From: Actinopolymorpha sp. NPDC004070
GTDB taxonomy: Bacteria; Actinomycetota; Actinomycetes; Propionibacteriales; Actinopolymorphaceae
Reading direction: 5' to 3'
NCBI RefSeq assembly: GCF_040610475.1
Contig: NZ_JBEXMJ010000002.1
Coordinates: 77,471-141,470 of the forward strand
Length of the DNA: 64,000 bases
Shown here: in pieces, positions 36,631-45,424 of the stretch
Numbering within the stretch: the stretch's first letter is position 1
How the letters are laid out: the number at the start of each line of letters is the position of its first letter
Position numbers and translations under genes: made by a program
The notes under the pieces: generated by a model
Told to the model about the DNA's origin: nothing
What the model saw: the letters and a program-made list of their open reading frames with translations, nothing else
Database searches by the model: none

Positions 36631-38103
36631 GTGAAGCAGATCCTCATCCGCTCGGGCAAGAGCCCCCATCGCGTCGCCACCCCGGCCGAGTTCCTGCACC
36701 AGGACCTGATCGGCACGAACACCGGCAATCTGTTGTTCAGCGATTCGGTTCACAAGATGCTGTCGCTGCCGGACACCACGGTGACGTCCAACGGCATCCG
36801 TACCGACATTTCCCCCGAGCGGGCCGAGCAGATCAACGAGCGCTACGACGTCTTCGTCGTCCCCCTCGCCAACGCCTTCCGTCCGACCTTCCACACCTCG
36901 CTCGACCGGCTGACCAGGCTCATCGAACAACTCACCATCCCGGTGGTCGTGGTGGGCGTCGGGGCCCAGGTCGGGGAGGACTACGAGACCGACTCGCTCA
37001 CCCCGATGAACGAGTCCGTACGGCGGTTCGTCTCGGCGGTTCTGGACCGCTCCGCCTCCATCGGGGTACGCGGTGAGCTGACCGCGCGGTACCTGAAGGG
37101 GCTCGGCTTCGCCGACGTGGACATCATCGGCTGCCCGTCGATGTTCATGTACGGCGACACGTTCCCCGAGATCCGGGCCACCGAGGTCGACCCGGGTTCA
37201 CGGATCGCGGTCAACCTCTCGCCCGACGCCATCACGGTCGGCGACGTCGCGGGCATCGCGCGTCACGCCTGGGAGCGCTATCCGCACCTGACCTACTACG
37301 CGCAGAACACCGCCGACGGCGAGCTCCTGCTCTGGGGAGACACCTCGCCGGAATCGGGGGTCGCCGACGACTTCCCGCTGCAGTTGAGCCACCCCCTCCT
37401 GCGCGAGAACAAGATGCGCCTGCCGCTGGACCCGGCGACCTGGATCCGGGAGCTGCGCGACCACGACTTCGCGTTCGGGACCCGCATCCACGGCAACGTC
37501 GCCGCGCTGCTGGCGGGCACCCCCGCGGTCGTGCTCACCCACGACTCGCGCACGCTGGAGCTGTGCCGGTACTTCGACCTGCCGTACCGGCAGCTGGCCG
37601 GGCTGCCCGCGGACACCGACCCGCGCGAGCTGTACGAGAACGCCGACTTCTCCGCGATGCTCAAGGGCCACGCCGAGCGGTTCGACCGGGTAGTCGCCTT
37701 CCTCGACCGCAACGGCCTGCGCAACGCCTACACCCACGGCGACCGAGGTGCGGCGTTCGACGCCGAACTCGCCGCGCTCGACCTGCCCGCGTCCATCCCG
37801 GTCTGGGACGGCGGCGACGACGGCAACCTGCGTTACCGCGTCAGCCGGCTGCGTGAGCTGACGACGGCCACCGACGCCAGAGCCCGGGAGAACGACCGGA
37901 AACTGCGTGGCCGCCTGTCCGCCGCCGAACGCCGCGAGGCGGAGGCCGAGTATCAGCTCGCCGCGCTCCGTAAGGAACTCGCGGCCACCCGGAAGCAGCT
38001 GGCCGCCCTGGAGCGGCGCACGAGTGGGATCGAGAAGCGGGTGATGGTCCGCCTCGGCCCTGCCGTACGCCGCCGGATCCGCCGACTCAGTCGCGGTTCG
38101 TGA
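36631..38103 (+). CDS. Polysaccharide pyruvyl transferase family protein with C-terminal coiled coil
   Basis: The protein has 490 residues from a GTG at 36631 with AGGA upstream. Residues 1-400 resemble the polysaccharide pyruvyl transferase family (CsaB-like): NTGNLLFSDSV near the N-terminus, then VVVVGVGAQVGEDYE, DIIGCPSMFMYGD, and the late FAFGTRIHGNVAALLAGTPAVV motif that is characteristic. Residues about 405-475 form an Arg/Glu/Ala-rich coiled coil. Such enzymes add ketal-linked pyruvate to sugars from phosphoenolpyruvate, giving acidic glycans; here the exact activity is inferred. It is divergent from the sulfotransferase-hydrolase pair. Confidence 0.85.
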   Translation: MKQILIRSGKSPHRVATPAEFLHQDLIGTNTGNLLFSDSVHKMLSLPDTTVTSNGIRTDISPERAEQINERYDVFVVPLANAFRPTFHTSLDRLTRLIEQLTIPVVVVGVGAQVGEDYETDSLTPMNESVRRFVSAVLDRSASIGVRGELTARYLKGLGFADVDIIGCPSMFMYGDTFPEIRATEVDPGSRIAVNLSPDAITVGDVAGIARHAWERYPHLTYYAQNTADGELLLWGDTSPESGVADDFPLQLSHPLLRENKMRLPLDPATWIRELRDHDFAFGTRIHGNVAALLAGTPAVVLTHDSRTLELCRYFDLPYRQLAGLPADTDPRELYENADFSAMLKGHAERFDRVVAFLDRNGLRNAYTHGDRGAAFDAELAALDLPASIPVWDGGDDGNLRYRVSRLRELTTATDARARENDRKLRGRLSAAERREAEAEYQLAALRKELAATRKQLAALERRTSGIEKRVMVRLGPAVRRRIRRLSRGS

Positions 38104-38112
38104 CGGGGCGGT

Positions 38113-38139
38113 ACCTCACGTTCACCACGGCGGTGAGGT
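38113..38139. terminator. Candidate hairpin between convergent genes
   Basis: ACCTCAC and GTGAGGT can form a 7-bp stem around a 13-base loop, nine bases after the pyruvyltransferase-family stop and just before the end of the convergent reductase gene. The loop is long, so this is tentative. Confidence 0.4.
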
Positions 38140-38146
38140 CACCGGT

Positions 38147-38755
38147 CTAGGCCGGGTAAGGAACGGTCTGCCGGGCCGCCCGCAGTGCGGCTGCCCACCA
38201 GGCGAGCAGGTCCAGCACCGTCTTGGCGTACCCCGGGGCTTCGGGATCCGTCGGCTCACCGTCCTCCCAGCTGCCGACCCGCAGCGGGAACGACAACCCG
38301 TCGCGGATCGTCACCGCGTGCAGTTCGGTGAGGACGTTCTCCAGGTGCAGGACGGCGTGCCGGCCGCCGGCAGCACCCCCGTAGCTCACGAAGGCGACCG
38401 GCTTGGCGGTCCACTGGGTGTAGTGCCAGTCGATCGCAGCCTTCAGGGACGCGGGATAGCTGTGGTTGTACTCCGCGGTCACCAGGACGAACGCCTCCGC
38501 GCGTTCCAGCGCCGCCGTCAGCCGCGCCATGCCCGCCGGGCGGGGGTACGCCTCGCCCGCGTACTTCGGGGACGTTCCGGGCAGTGACAGCGGGATGTCG
38601 AAGTCGGCGAGGTCGACGATCTCGACCTCGAATCCGCCGTGCACCCGTGCCTGCTCAGCCACCCAGGACGCCACGGTCGGACCGAACCGGCCCTCCCGGA
38701 CGCTGCCGACGACGACGGCCAGCCTGCTCGGCTCGTTCAGGTTGTTCTCGCTCAT
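38147..38755 (-). CDS. NAD(P)H-dependent FMN reductase family protein
   Basis: The protein has 202 residues from the ATG at 38755. The flavodoxin-like fold begins with LAVVVGSVREGRFGPTVASW, whose GSxRxxR loop binds the FMN phosphate. Residues around 110-125 (VLVTAEYNHSYPASLKAAIDW) match the conserved second flavin-contact region of NADPH-dependent FMN reductases and chromate reductases. It would use NAD(P)H to reduce FMN or quinone-like compounds. It is divergent from an XRE/MmyB-type regulator, which is often found next to such flavoproteins and probably controls it. Confidence 0.9.
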   Translation of the reverse strand: MSENNLNEPSRLAVVVGSVREGRFGPTVASWVAEQARVHGGFEVEIVDLADFDIPLSLPGTSPKYAGEAYPRPAGMARLTAALERAEAFVLVTAEYNHSYPASLKAAIDWHYTQWTAKPVAFVSYGGAAGGRHAVLHLENVLTELHAVTIRDGLSFPLRVGSWEDGEPTDPEAPGYAKTVLDLLAWWAAALRAARQTVPYPA

Positions 38756-38840
38756 GCCGTCCACCGTCCGCCTCCCCGGACCGGACAGCCAGACCGGGCG
38801 CAGGCTGGCCCCCTCAGGGCCACCTTCCAGCGGCGGCGAC

Positions 38841-38856
38841 CTGCCTAGACTGGCAG
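38841..38856. promoter_or_regulatory. Inverted repeat upstream of the XRE regulator
   Basis: CTGCC-TAGACT-GGCAG is a perfect 5-6-5 palindrome that ends two bases before the regulator's ATG. The central TAGACT resembles a -10 element, so the site could be an autoregulatory operator over the promoter of a near-leaderless transcript. Confidence 0.4.
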
Positions 38857-38858
38857 GC

Positions 38859-39698
38859 ATGGGCAGCCCGCTCGGCGACTTCATCCGCGCGAAGCGGGAC
38901 AGCACCCGGCCCGAGACGCTCGGGCTGGCCGACCTGAACCGCCGGCGTGCACCCGGCCTTCGCCGCGTCGAGCTCGCCACCCGCGCGGGGATCAGCGTCG
39001 AGTACCTCACCCGCATCGAGCAGGGCCGTGACCGGAATCCGTCCCCGGCGGTGGTCAACGCCGTGGCGGACGCGTTGAACCTGGATCCCGGCGACCGCGA
39101 ACACCTGCGCTTCCTGGTCAAGATCACCGGTGGCGCCTGCGTCGGTTACCACCGGCCGGCACCGCCCAACCGCGTCGTACGCCCGGCCGTCCGCGCGACC
39201 CTGGACCTCCTCGAGCCCGCGGTCGCGATCGTGACCAACCGGCTGGGCGACGTACTCGCCCACACGAGCGGTTTCGAACTGGTGATGCGCGACTCCGGCC
39301 TGTTCGACGCGGCGGAGCCGAACCTCACCCGCTACACGTTCACCGATCCCCGTGCCAGGAGCTTCTTCGCCGACTGGGACCAGGTGGCCGACGAACGGGC
39401 CTTCGATCTGTGGCTCGGCCCCACCCAGGCGAGCTCGGAGTGGTTCAGCGCCGAACTGGGGCCGGTCGCCGGTGCGGAGTTCACCCGTCGGCTCCAACGG
39501 CACGTACCACCACCGCGGGTCCCCCTGAGGCTGAACCACCCGGCCGCGGGTGAGTTGTGCTGGCACCGCGAAACCCTGCAGCTGCCGAGCACGGACACCC
39601 AGGAGATCGTCGTCCACCTCCCGGCCGACGACGCGACCGCGACGGCGCTGGAACGCCTTCGCCCGTCGACGTTCTTCTCCGCGTCGATGTTCTCCTAG
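38859..39698 (+). CDS. XRE-family regulator with MmyB-like ligand-binding domain
   Basis: The protein has 279 residues from the ATG at 38859. Residues 1-80 form a helix-turn-helix (LGDFIRAKRDSTRPE, then RVELATRAGISVEYLTRIEQ). Residues about 100-275 match the MmyB-like PAS-type domain (VRATLDLLEPAVAIVTNRLG, then DPRARSFFADWDQVADE and LCWHRETLQLPSTDTQEIVV), which is known to bind fatty acids in family members. It is divergent from an FMN reductase, its probable target. Its last four bases overlap the convergent glycosyltransferase gene. Confidence 0.92.
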   Translation: MGSPLGDFIRAKRDSTRPETLGLADLNRRRAPGLRRVELATRAGISVEYLTRIEQGRDRNPSPAVVNAVADALNLDPGDREHLRFLVKITGGACVGYHRPAPPNRVVRPAVRATLDLLEPAVAIVTNRLGDVLAHTSGFELVMRDSGLFDAAEPNLTRYTFTDPRARSFFADWDQVADERAFDLWLGPTQASSEWFSAELGPVAGAEFTRRLQRHVPPPRVPLRLNHPAAGELCWHRETLQLPSTDTQEIVVHLPADDATATALERLRPSTFFSASMFS

Positions 39699-40951
39699 CT
39701 TCCGCCCTTGCGTTGCCGGCGCAGGAACTTCTCGACAAGCTCCGCGCCGCCGGCCCCACCACCGGCGCCGAAGCCGGCACCCAGTGCCCGCGCACGGCCA
39801 CGCGCGGACGGGTCGGTCAGCATGCGTTCGACGGCGGTGCGGAGGTCGCCGGGCGGGACGGGCCGGTGGGACAGATGCTGACGCAGCACCACGGCCGCCC
39901 CGCGTTCGGCGATGGTCCGGCCGATGAGGAGCTGTTCGACCTGCTGCGGTACGACCACCAGCGGCACGCCGCAGGTCAGGGCCTCCAGGGCGCTGTTCAT
40001 CCCGCCGTGGGTGACGAAGACGGCAGCCCTGCGCAGGATCTCCACCTGCGGAACCGTGGTGCGGACCAGCGTGTTGGCCGGCGGCGAGCCGAGTTCGGCA
40101 GGGTCGGTGGAGTGCCCGACCGCCAGGACGACCCGCACCGGCAGGTCGGCGAGCGCGCTGAGGCACGTACGGAAGAACTCGCCGGTCCCGGCGTGCAGCG
40201 TTCCCAGCGAGACCAGGACCACGGGTTCGGCACCGTCCACGTGCGCGGCGAGCTCGGCATCCAACTCGGCCCCGCGCAAGCCGGCGTTGACGGGGTTGAC
40301 GGTGGGGCCGAGGAAGTGACAACTCTCGTCCAGGCGGGAGTTCGCGGGCTGGATCTCGCGCGGGATCGGGAACAACGTCAGGTCGCCGAACATCGGCAGC
40401 ATCGGCGTGCTCGGCACGACGTCCTTGCCGAATCTTCGCAGCACCCGGCGTCGCGCTCGCACCGCCTCGGGGAAGTCCGGCAGCATCAGCCGCAGGGTGT
40501 GCGCCCACTCCAGGGCGGTGAGTCCCTTGAAGTCCGCCGGGCCGACAAGCATGGTCGTCATGAACGAGATCGTCGGCAGGCGGAGGCTCGCGGCGGTGAC
40601 CCGTCCCCACAGGGCGTTGGAGTCGTACACCACCGCGTCCGGGCGTTCGCGCGCGAACTCCTCCCGCAGGAACGGCACCAGCGACAGGGTTGCCGCCAGC
40701 ACCCTTGCGACCACCCGGACGGAGCTACCGGACTGGGTGGCGGCCGCGATGTCGCGGGAGCTGATCGCCCCGTCCGGATAGGCACGGAACTTCGCACCTG
40801 CGCGCTCCACCGGCTCGGCGAACTCACCGGTGGCGTAGTAGGTGACGCCGACTCCCCGGCCGACGAGTTCGCGGACCAACGGCAGGCTCGGGTTGACATG
40901 CCCGGAGGCAGGCATCCCGGTCATCGTGATGCGGCTCATCGGTCTTCCCAT
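39695..40951 (-). CDS. Macrolide-type (MGT/UGT-like, GT1) glycosyltransferase
   Basis: The protein has 418 residues, typical of GT1 enzymes. The N-terminal acceptor domain starts ITMTGMPASGHVNPSLPLVR, where the histidine of GHVNP is the usual catalytic base. The C-terminal nucleotide-sugar signature is FVTHGGMNSALEALTCGVPL followed by VVPQQVEQ. Such enzymes glycosylate small hydrophobic acceptors such as macrolides or flavonoids, sometimes as self-protection. No natural-product cluster is next to it, so the acceptor is unknown. An ATG at 40939 is an alternative start. Confidence 0.92.
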   Translation of the reverse strand: MGRPMSRITMTGMPASGHVNPSLPLVRELVGRGVGVTYYATGEFAEPVERAGAKFRAYPDGAISSRDIAAATQSGSSVRVVARVLAATLSLVPFLREEFARERPDAVVYDSNALWGRVTAASLRLPTISFMTTMLVGPADFKGLTALEWAHTLRLMLPDFPEAVRARRRVLRRFGKDVVPSTPMLPMFGDLTLFPIPREIQPANSRLDESCHFLGPTVNPVNAGLRGAELDAELAAHVDGAEPVVLVSLGTLHAGTGEFFRTCLSALADLPVRVVLAVGHSTDPAELGSPPANTLVRTTVPQVEILRRAAVFVTHGGMNSALEALTCGVPLVVVPQQVEQLLIGRTIAERGAAVVLRQHLSHRPVPPGDLRTAVERMLTDPSARGRARALGAGFGAGGGAGGAELVEKFLRRQRKGGS

Positions 40952-41150
40952 TGCTCACCTCGCGACGTCGCCGACTTCTGGTCGCCCTGCTTCCGCGCAC
41001 GAAGCGCGAACCCACGCCGGCCGCACACCACTCGTGCACCGGAACTACCCGAACAATTCTCGAAGTCTCGTAACGAGTAGGCCTGGCTCCTCAGGGGGAG
41101 GAAGTAGTCCCCGCGAGGGAGATCAGGCGAATCGGCGCAGGTCAGCGTAG

Positions 41151-41165
41151 CCGCTCCGGGAGCGG
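41151..41165 (-). terminator. Short hairpin after the family 5 binding-protein gene
   Basis: CCGCTC-CGG-GAGCGG forms a 6-bp stem with a 3-base loop, 23 bases after the stop at 41188 on the minus strand. The rest of 40952-41187 shows nothing recognisable besides the probable promoter of the glycosyltransferase gene. Confidence 0.4.
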
Positions 41166-41187
41166 GACCGGTCGCCGCACATCGTTC

Positions 41188-43305
41188 TCAGGTGTGCTGG
41201 GAGGGGTTGTCCCAGTAGTACGCCTCCGGGTCGTAGACCGCGGGCGTCGGATGGGACCAGGTGTTGGCGAGGCCGCCGTAGGCGAGCTCGTCCTGGCTGG
41301 GCACGTTGCGAAGGTCCTGGTGCACGACCAGCGGGGTCGGGAAATTGGCCACCGAGCACTGGAAGAACGGCCCCTCCTCCACGTGGATCCTGATCATGTC
41401 CCACACGGTCCTGGTCCGCTTCAGGGCCTCGGGCTCCGCCAGCGCCTTCGCCAGCCCCTGCCACAGCCGGTCGACCGGGCTGCCCTTGTCCGGTGCGAGG
41501 CGTGGAGGCGTGCGCTTCCACGGACTGACGTCGGCCTCGGAGCGCTCAGCCGGCGTACCCCGCACCTTCCACCACTGGGCCTGCAACGGTGCCCACACGG
41601 TGGGTTCGGTCGAGCAGAACCAGTAGTACAGAACGAGATGGTCGTGCAGGGTGGTGAGTCCCCAGCCGCCCTGCGACATCAGCTCGCCGCGCTCCCACTG
41701 CTCTCCGAACACCGTCGGCGGCCGCGGGTCGAGCTTGACCGCGACACCGATCTTCTCCCAGTCGCGCTTGAGCATCTGGTTGTAGGTGACGCTCTCCTCG
41801 GTGCTGTCGGCGGAGTAGCTGACGACCACGGACAGCTTCTCGCCGTTGGGCAGGTTGCGCAGCCCGTCACCGTCGGAGTCGACCACGCCGAGCTTGTCCA
41901 GCATCCGCTTGGCTTTCTCCGGGTCGTAGGCGGCGTAACTGTCCTTCCAGGCCCTGTACATCTTCGGCCCGTCCGGTGCGGTGTGGTACTCGATCGCCCC
42001 CGGACTGTGCGTTCCGGTCGTGATCTGCCCGGTGTTGAAGTACAACGTCTTGCGTACGTCCTCGCGGTTGTGTGCGTACGACAGCGCCTGCCGGAACTCC
42101 GGTGTGCGGATCAGCTTCCGCATCGCCTCGTTCTCGTAGTCGTGGTTGAAGAAGAACGCCGGTGTGCCGCCGGTTCCGGTGTTCCACAGCAGGACGCGCG
42201 TCTTGCTCTTCGCCGCCGCGCGCTTCAGCCCGCTCACGTCAGCCAGGCCGAGCGGCACCGAGGCGCCCCACGAGCCGGCGTAGTCCGCCTGACCGTTCTG
42301 CACCTGGAGCTTGCCGACCTGCGGGTCCTGGAACAACGGCATGCTGAGCACGTCGATATAGGGAAGCTGGTTGCCCTCGGTGTCGACACACCAGTAGTAG
42401 GGATTGCGTTCCCAGGTGACACGTATGCCTTCCCGGTAGGAACGCAGCTTCCATCCGGTCAGGGTCGGGCAGTCGGGGTTCTGCGCGTAGTTCATCCTCT
42501 CCGCGTGCTGGTTCGCCCAGTCCTCGCTCACCTCGGAGTTGTAGGTGGCGTGGAACTGCTTGAGATAGTTCTTGGGCTGAAACCACACGTCCCACTGAAC
42601 GTAGCGTGCCAGCTGGAAGATGACCACCGGGCTTGGTGCGTCGAAGTCCATGACCAGTGTGTACGCGTCCGGCGCCGACAGCCGCATCGGCGTCCCCTTG
42701 CTGGAACGCCCGCTGTCCGGCGCGGCGGCCGGGTAGTCGTCGTTCAGGACGAGGTCCTTCCACCAGTACATCGCGTCGGCGGAGGTCAGCGGGGCACCGT
42801 CGGACCAGCGCACGCCCTTGCGCAGGTGAAGGGTCCACTGCGACGCGTCGTCGTTGGACTCCCACGACTCCACCAGGCCGGGTCCGAGGTCCTGGGAGTC
42901 GTTGAGCCACCGCAACGGTGCGTGCCCGTACATCAGGGTGGTCGGCGAGAACGTCGTGGACGCCGAGGCCGGCATCCGCAGCGTTCCGCCGTACCTGCCG
43001 GTCCGCAGCCAGCGGTGCGGAACGACGTACGGCCGTTCCGGAAGGCGTTTTCCAACCGGTGGCAGGTGACCGGCCTTCACCCGCTTCGTGAGCGCCGGCG
43101 CCTCGTGCAGCTGCTTGGGCGCTGCCAGCGGCTTCGCCGGAGAGCCCTTGCGGTTGGCGGATCTCGGGCTCCCCGACGGCTTCCCGCCGTCGTTCGTCGA
43201 GGACTCGGAGCAGGCGGCGATCGTCGTGGTCACCGCCGCAAGTGCGGACCCGATCAGGAGCCGACGTCTGCTGATATTTCCGCTGTGCCCATCGGGTGCG
43301 TCCAC
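41188..43305 (-). CDS. ABC transporter substrate-binding lipoprotein, family 5, large
   Basis: The protein has 705 residues from the GTG at 43305, chosen because GAAGGG lies upstream and because it leaves a compact twin-arginine lipoprotein signal: ISRRRLLIGSALAAVTTTIA then the lipobox cysteine C32. The mature protein has the family 5 fold with LRKGVRWSDGAPLTSADAMYW and a long second lobe; it is about 100 residues longer than typical DppA. Large relatives in actinobacteria are found with oligosaccharide-related genes. No permease genes are near it, so it is an orphan binding protein in this window. It is divergent from a sulfatase gene. Confidence 0.88.
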   Translation of the reverse strand: MDAPDGHSGNISRRRLLIGSALAAVTTTIAACSESSTNDGGKPSGSPRSANRKGSPAKPLAAPKQLHEAPALTKRVKAGHLPPVGKRLPERPYVVPHRWLRTGRYGGTLRMPASASTTFSPTTLMYGHAPLRWLNDSQDLGPGLVESWESNDDASQWTLHLRKGVRWSDGAPLTSADAMYWWKDLVLNDDYPAAAPDSGRSSKGTPMRLSAPDAYTLVMDFDAPSPVVIFQLARYVQWDVWFQPKNYLKQFHATYNSEVSEDWANQHAERMNYAQNPDCPTLTGWKLRSYREGIRVTWERNPYYWCVDTEGNQLPYIDVLSMPLFQDPQVGKLQVQNGQADYAGSWGASVPLGLADVSGLKRAAAKSKTRVLLWNTGTGGTPAFFFNHDYENEAMRKLIRTPEFRQALSYAHNREDVRKTLYFNTGQITTGTHSPGAIEYHTAPDGPKMYRAWKDSYAAYDPEKAKRMLDKLGVVDSDGDGLRNLPNGEKLSVVVSYSADSTEESVTYNQMLKRDWEKIGVAVKLDPRPPTVFGEQWERGELMSQGGWGLTTLHDHLVLYYWFCSTEPTVWAPLQAQWWKVRGTPAERSEADVSPWKRTPPRLAPDKGSPVDRLWQGLAKALAEPEALKRTRTVWDMIRIHVEEGPFFQCSVANFPTPLVVHQDLRNVPSQDELAYGGLANTWSHPTPAVYDPEAYYWDNPSQHT

Positions 43306-43476
43306 GGTCGGCCCTTCGCTCGACAGGAACGCAACGTAGTTGGGCGAGTCGCATACCGTCAACGACATCGACGCGAGCCTGCGGGCCGCTGGCAGCATCC
43401 GGCCACGCGTGTTCTCGCCGGAAAGCCGCTCTCACGACACCGCCCGTAGGATCGCTTTCGGAGAAGAGGTGATCGC

Positions 43477-44898
43477 GTGTCCGACCGGCCGAACATCGTG
43501 TTGATCGTGGGTGAGGACATCGGCCGGATCGCCGGCTGCTACGGCGACGACTACGTGCGTACGCCCCACCTCGATCGGCTGGCGGCGCGCGGCTGTCGTT
43601 ACGACGAGGCGTACTCCACCTATCCGGTGTGCGCACCGTCGCGGTCGACGATGGTGACCGGTCAGTACCCGATGAAGATCGGCACTCACGCGATGCGGTC
43701 CACGCTGGTGCACCCGCCACGGTTGTTCACCCACGAGTTGCGCGACGCCGGCTACCACGTGAGCTGGCCGACCAAGCTGGACTTCAACTTCGAGCCGACC
43801 GACGGCTGGCGTGACGACGACCAACCATGGGTGGACCGGTTGCGGGCCGGCGCCATGCCGGACCAGCCCTGGTTCGCCTACGTTAACCTCGCGATCACCC
43901 ACGAGTCGTCCATGTGGCCGGACGCGGGCGAGTACGCCGGCCGCGAGGGGCTGGAGCACTGGGACCCGCGCAGGCCCCGCCCGGCACGGGTCACCGACCC
44001 GGCGGACGTGCCGGTTCCTTCGTACCTCCCGGACACGCCCACCGTGCGCGGTGACATCGCCCGGCACGCCGACAACATCGCCGAACTCGACCGGCAGGTC
44101 GGGCAGATCCTCGATGCGCTGGACGCCGCCGGGCAGACGGGCAACACGGTCGTTGTCTTCCTGGCCGACCACGGTCGCGGCCTGCCGCGGGAGAAGCGCT
44201 GGCCCTACAGCGCCGGCATCCACATGCCCTTGCTGATCGCCTGGCCCGGTGTCGTCGAGCCGGGCAGTGTCAGTGACCGGCTGGTGTCCTGGGTCGATCT
44301 CGCGCCGACGTTCTGCTCGATCGGGGGTGCGCCGATCCCTGCCGACTACGACGGCTCGGCCTTCCTCGGTGGCGCCGAGGTACCGCCGCGCGAGTATGTG
44401 TTCGCCGGGCGCGATCGAATGGACGAGTCGTTCGACCGGGTTCGGGTCGTACGCGATCGGTGCTACCACTACGTGCGCAACTTCTTCCCGCAGATTCCCT
44501 ACTGTCAACGCAACATTTACATGGAGAACATGCCCACGATGCAGGAGCTCCGCCGGCTCAACGCGGCCGGAGAGCTTCAGGGCACCGCAGCGGTGTTCAT
44601 GCCACCGCGCAAGCCCGCCGAGGAGTTGTACGACGTGCGCGCGGATCCGGAGTGCGTGCACAACCTGGCAAACGATCCCGGCCACGCCGGCGTACGCACC
44701 CGGATGGCCGCGGAGCTGGACCGCTTCCTCGCGGACATCGACGACCTGGGTGCGTATCCCGAGCGGGACCTGGTGGCGAAGGGCCTGGTCGCCGACCGGA
44801 TCGAGGAGTTCCGCTCTCGGCTCGCCCCGCTGCCACCGGAGTACCAGCGGAGCTACCCACTGGCCGTCTTCGACCCCGCCGACCTGCTGTCCGGGTGA
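43477..44898 (+). CDS. Sulfatase (Cys-type, heparan-N-sulfatase/SGSH-like)
   Basis: The protein has 473 residues from a GTG start with AGAAGAGG upstream. The formylglycine motif CxPSR is present as C52-A-P-S-R, so activation by a formylglycine-generating enzyme is needed. Metal ligands are visible in LIVGEDIGRIAGCYGDD (with ED in place of the more common DD) and in FLADHGRGLPREKRWPY. This combination resembles N-sulfoglucosamine sulfohydrolase-like sulfatases. No signal peptide is seen, so it acts in the cytoplasm or on imported oligosaccharide. It sits between an orphan oligo-binding protein gene and a phosphatase gene and may desulfate imported glycan fragments. Confidence 0.93.
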   Translation: MSDRPNIVLIVGEDIGRIAGCYGDDYVRTPHLDRLAARGCRYDEAYSTYPVCAPSRSTMVTGQYPMKIGTHAMRSTLVHPPRLFTHELRDAGYHVSWPTKLDFNFEPTDGWRDDDQPWVDRLRAGAMPDQPWFAYVNLAITHESSMWPDAGEYAGREGLEHWDPRRPRPARVTDPADVPVPSYLPDTPTVRGDIARHADNIAELDRQVGQILDALDAAGQTGNTVVVFLADHGRGLPREKRWPYSAGIHMPLLIAWPGVVEPGSVSDRLVSWVDLAPTFCSIGGAPIPADYDGSAFLGGAEVPPREYVFAGRDRMDESFDRVRVVRDRCYHYVRNFFPQIPYCQRNIYMENMPTMQELRRLNAAGELQGTAAVFMPPRKPAEELYDVRADPECVHNLANDPGHAGVRTRMAAELDRFLADIDDLGAYPERDLVAKGLVADRIEEFRSRLAPLPPEYQRSYPLAVFDPADLLSG

Positions 44899-44912
44899 GA
44901 CGAACCAAGCTC

Positions 44913-45350
44913 TCACAGGCCGGGCGAGAAGCGTCTCACGAACCGTTTCTGCCACGGTGTCTCGACCGCCTTCTTCATGTAGTGGCGGCGAACGTAGTCG
45001 ACGGCTACGTGCGCGGGGAGGCCGTCGAGGACGGCAAGGCATGCGAGTGCGGTGCCGGTACGGCCGACGCCCCCACCGCAGGCGAACTCCACCCGTTCGG
45101 CACCGGAGCGTTCGAGGCCCTCGCGCAGCGCCTCGGCGAACGCCGACGGATCGCTCGGCAGCCAGAAGTCCGGCCACCTGACCCATCGTGACGGCCACGG
45201 CTGGGCACTTGGCTCCTTGCCGAGCAGGTAGATGCCGAAGTCGGGTGTCGGGCCCTCGGGCATGGGGTGACGAAGGCCGCGGCCCCGGACCAGCCGTCCG
45301 GAGGGAAGGGGTAGGACCTGGGGGTCTTCCGCGGGCCAGGTGGCAGGCAT
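44913..45350 (-). CDS. Dual-specificity / tyrosine phosphatase-like protein
   Basis: The protein has 145 residues. The PTP signature CX5R(T) is intact as C91-GGGVG-R97-T-G near the C-terminal half, preceded by a hydrophobic strand (RVEFA) as expected. The typical WPD loop is suggested by WPDFWLPSDPS. It would dephosphorylate tyrosine or another phosphate ester in the cytoplasm. It is convergent with the sulfatase gene, 14 bases away, and lies downstream of the GxGYxYP gene on the same strand. Confidence 0.85.
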   Translation of the reverse strand: MPATWPAEDPQVLPLPSGRLVRGRGLRHPMPEGPTPDFGIYLLGKEPSAQPWPSRWVRWPDFWLPSDPSAFAEALREGLERSGAERVEFACGGGVGRTGTALACLAVLDGLPAHVAVDYVRRHYMKKAVETPWQKRFVRRFSPGL

Positions 45351-45424
45351 CCGGTCTCCGATCGCGCACGTACCGAGAGCGGGCGTTGCTTTCGGAGCCT
45401 AGCCTCTGCCACCTGGCCCCCCGG

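Noticed and set aside
41194..43449. 751-codon plus-strand open frame opposite the second binding protein
   Set aside because: Shadow of the minus-strand gene, with no motif and no ribosome-binding site.
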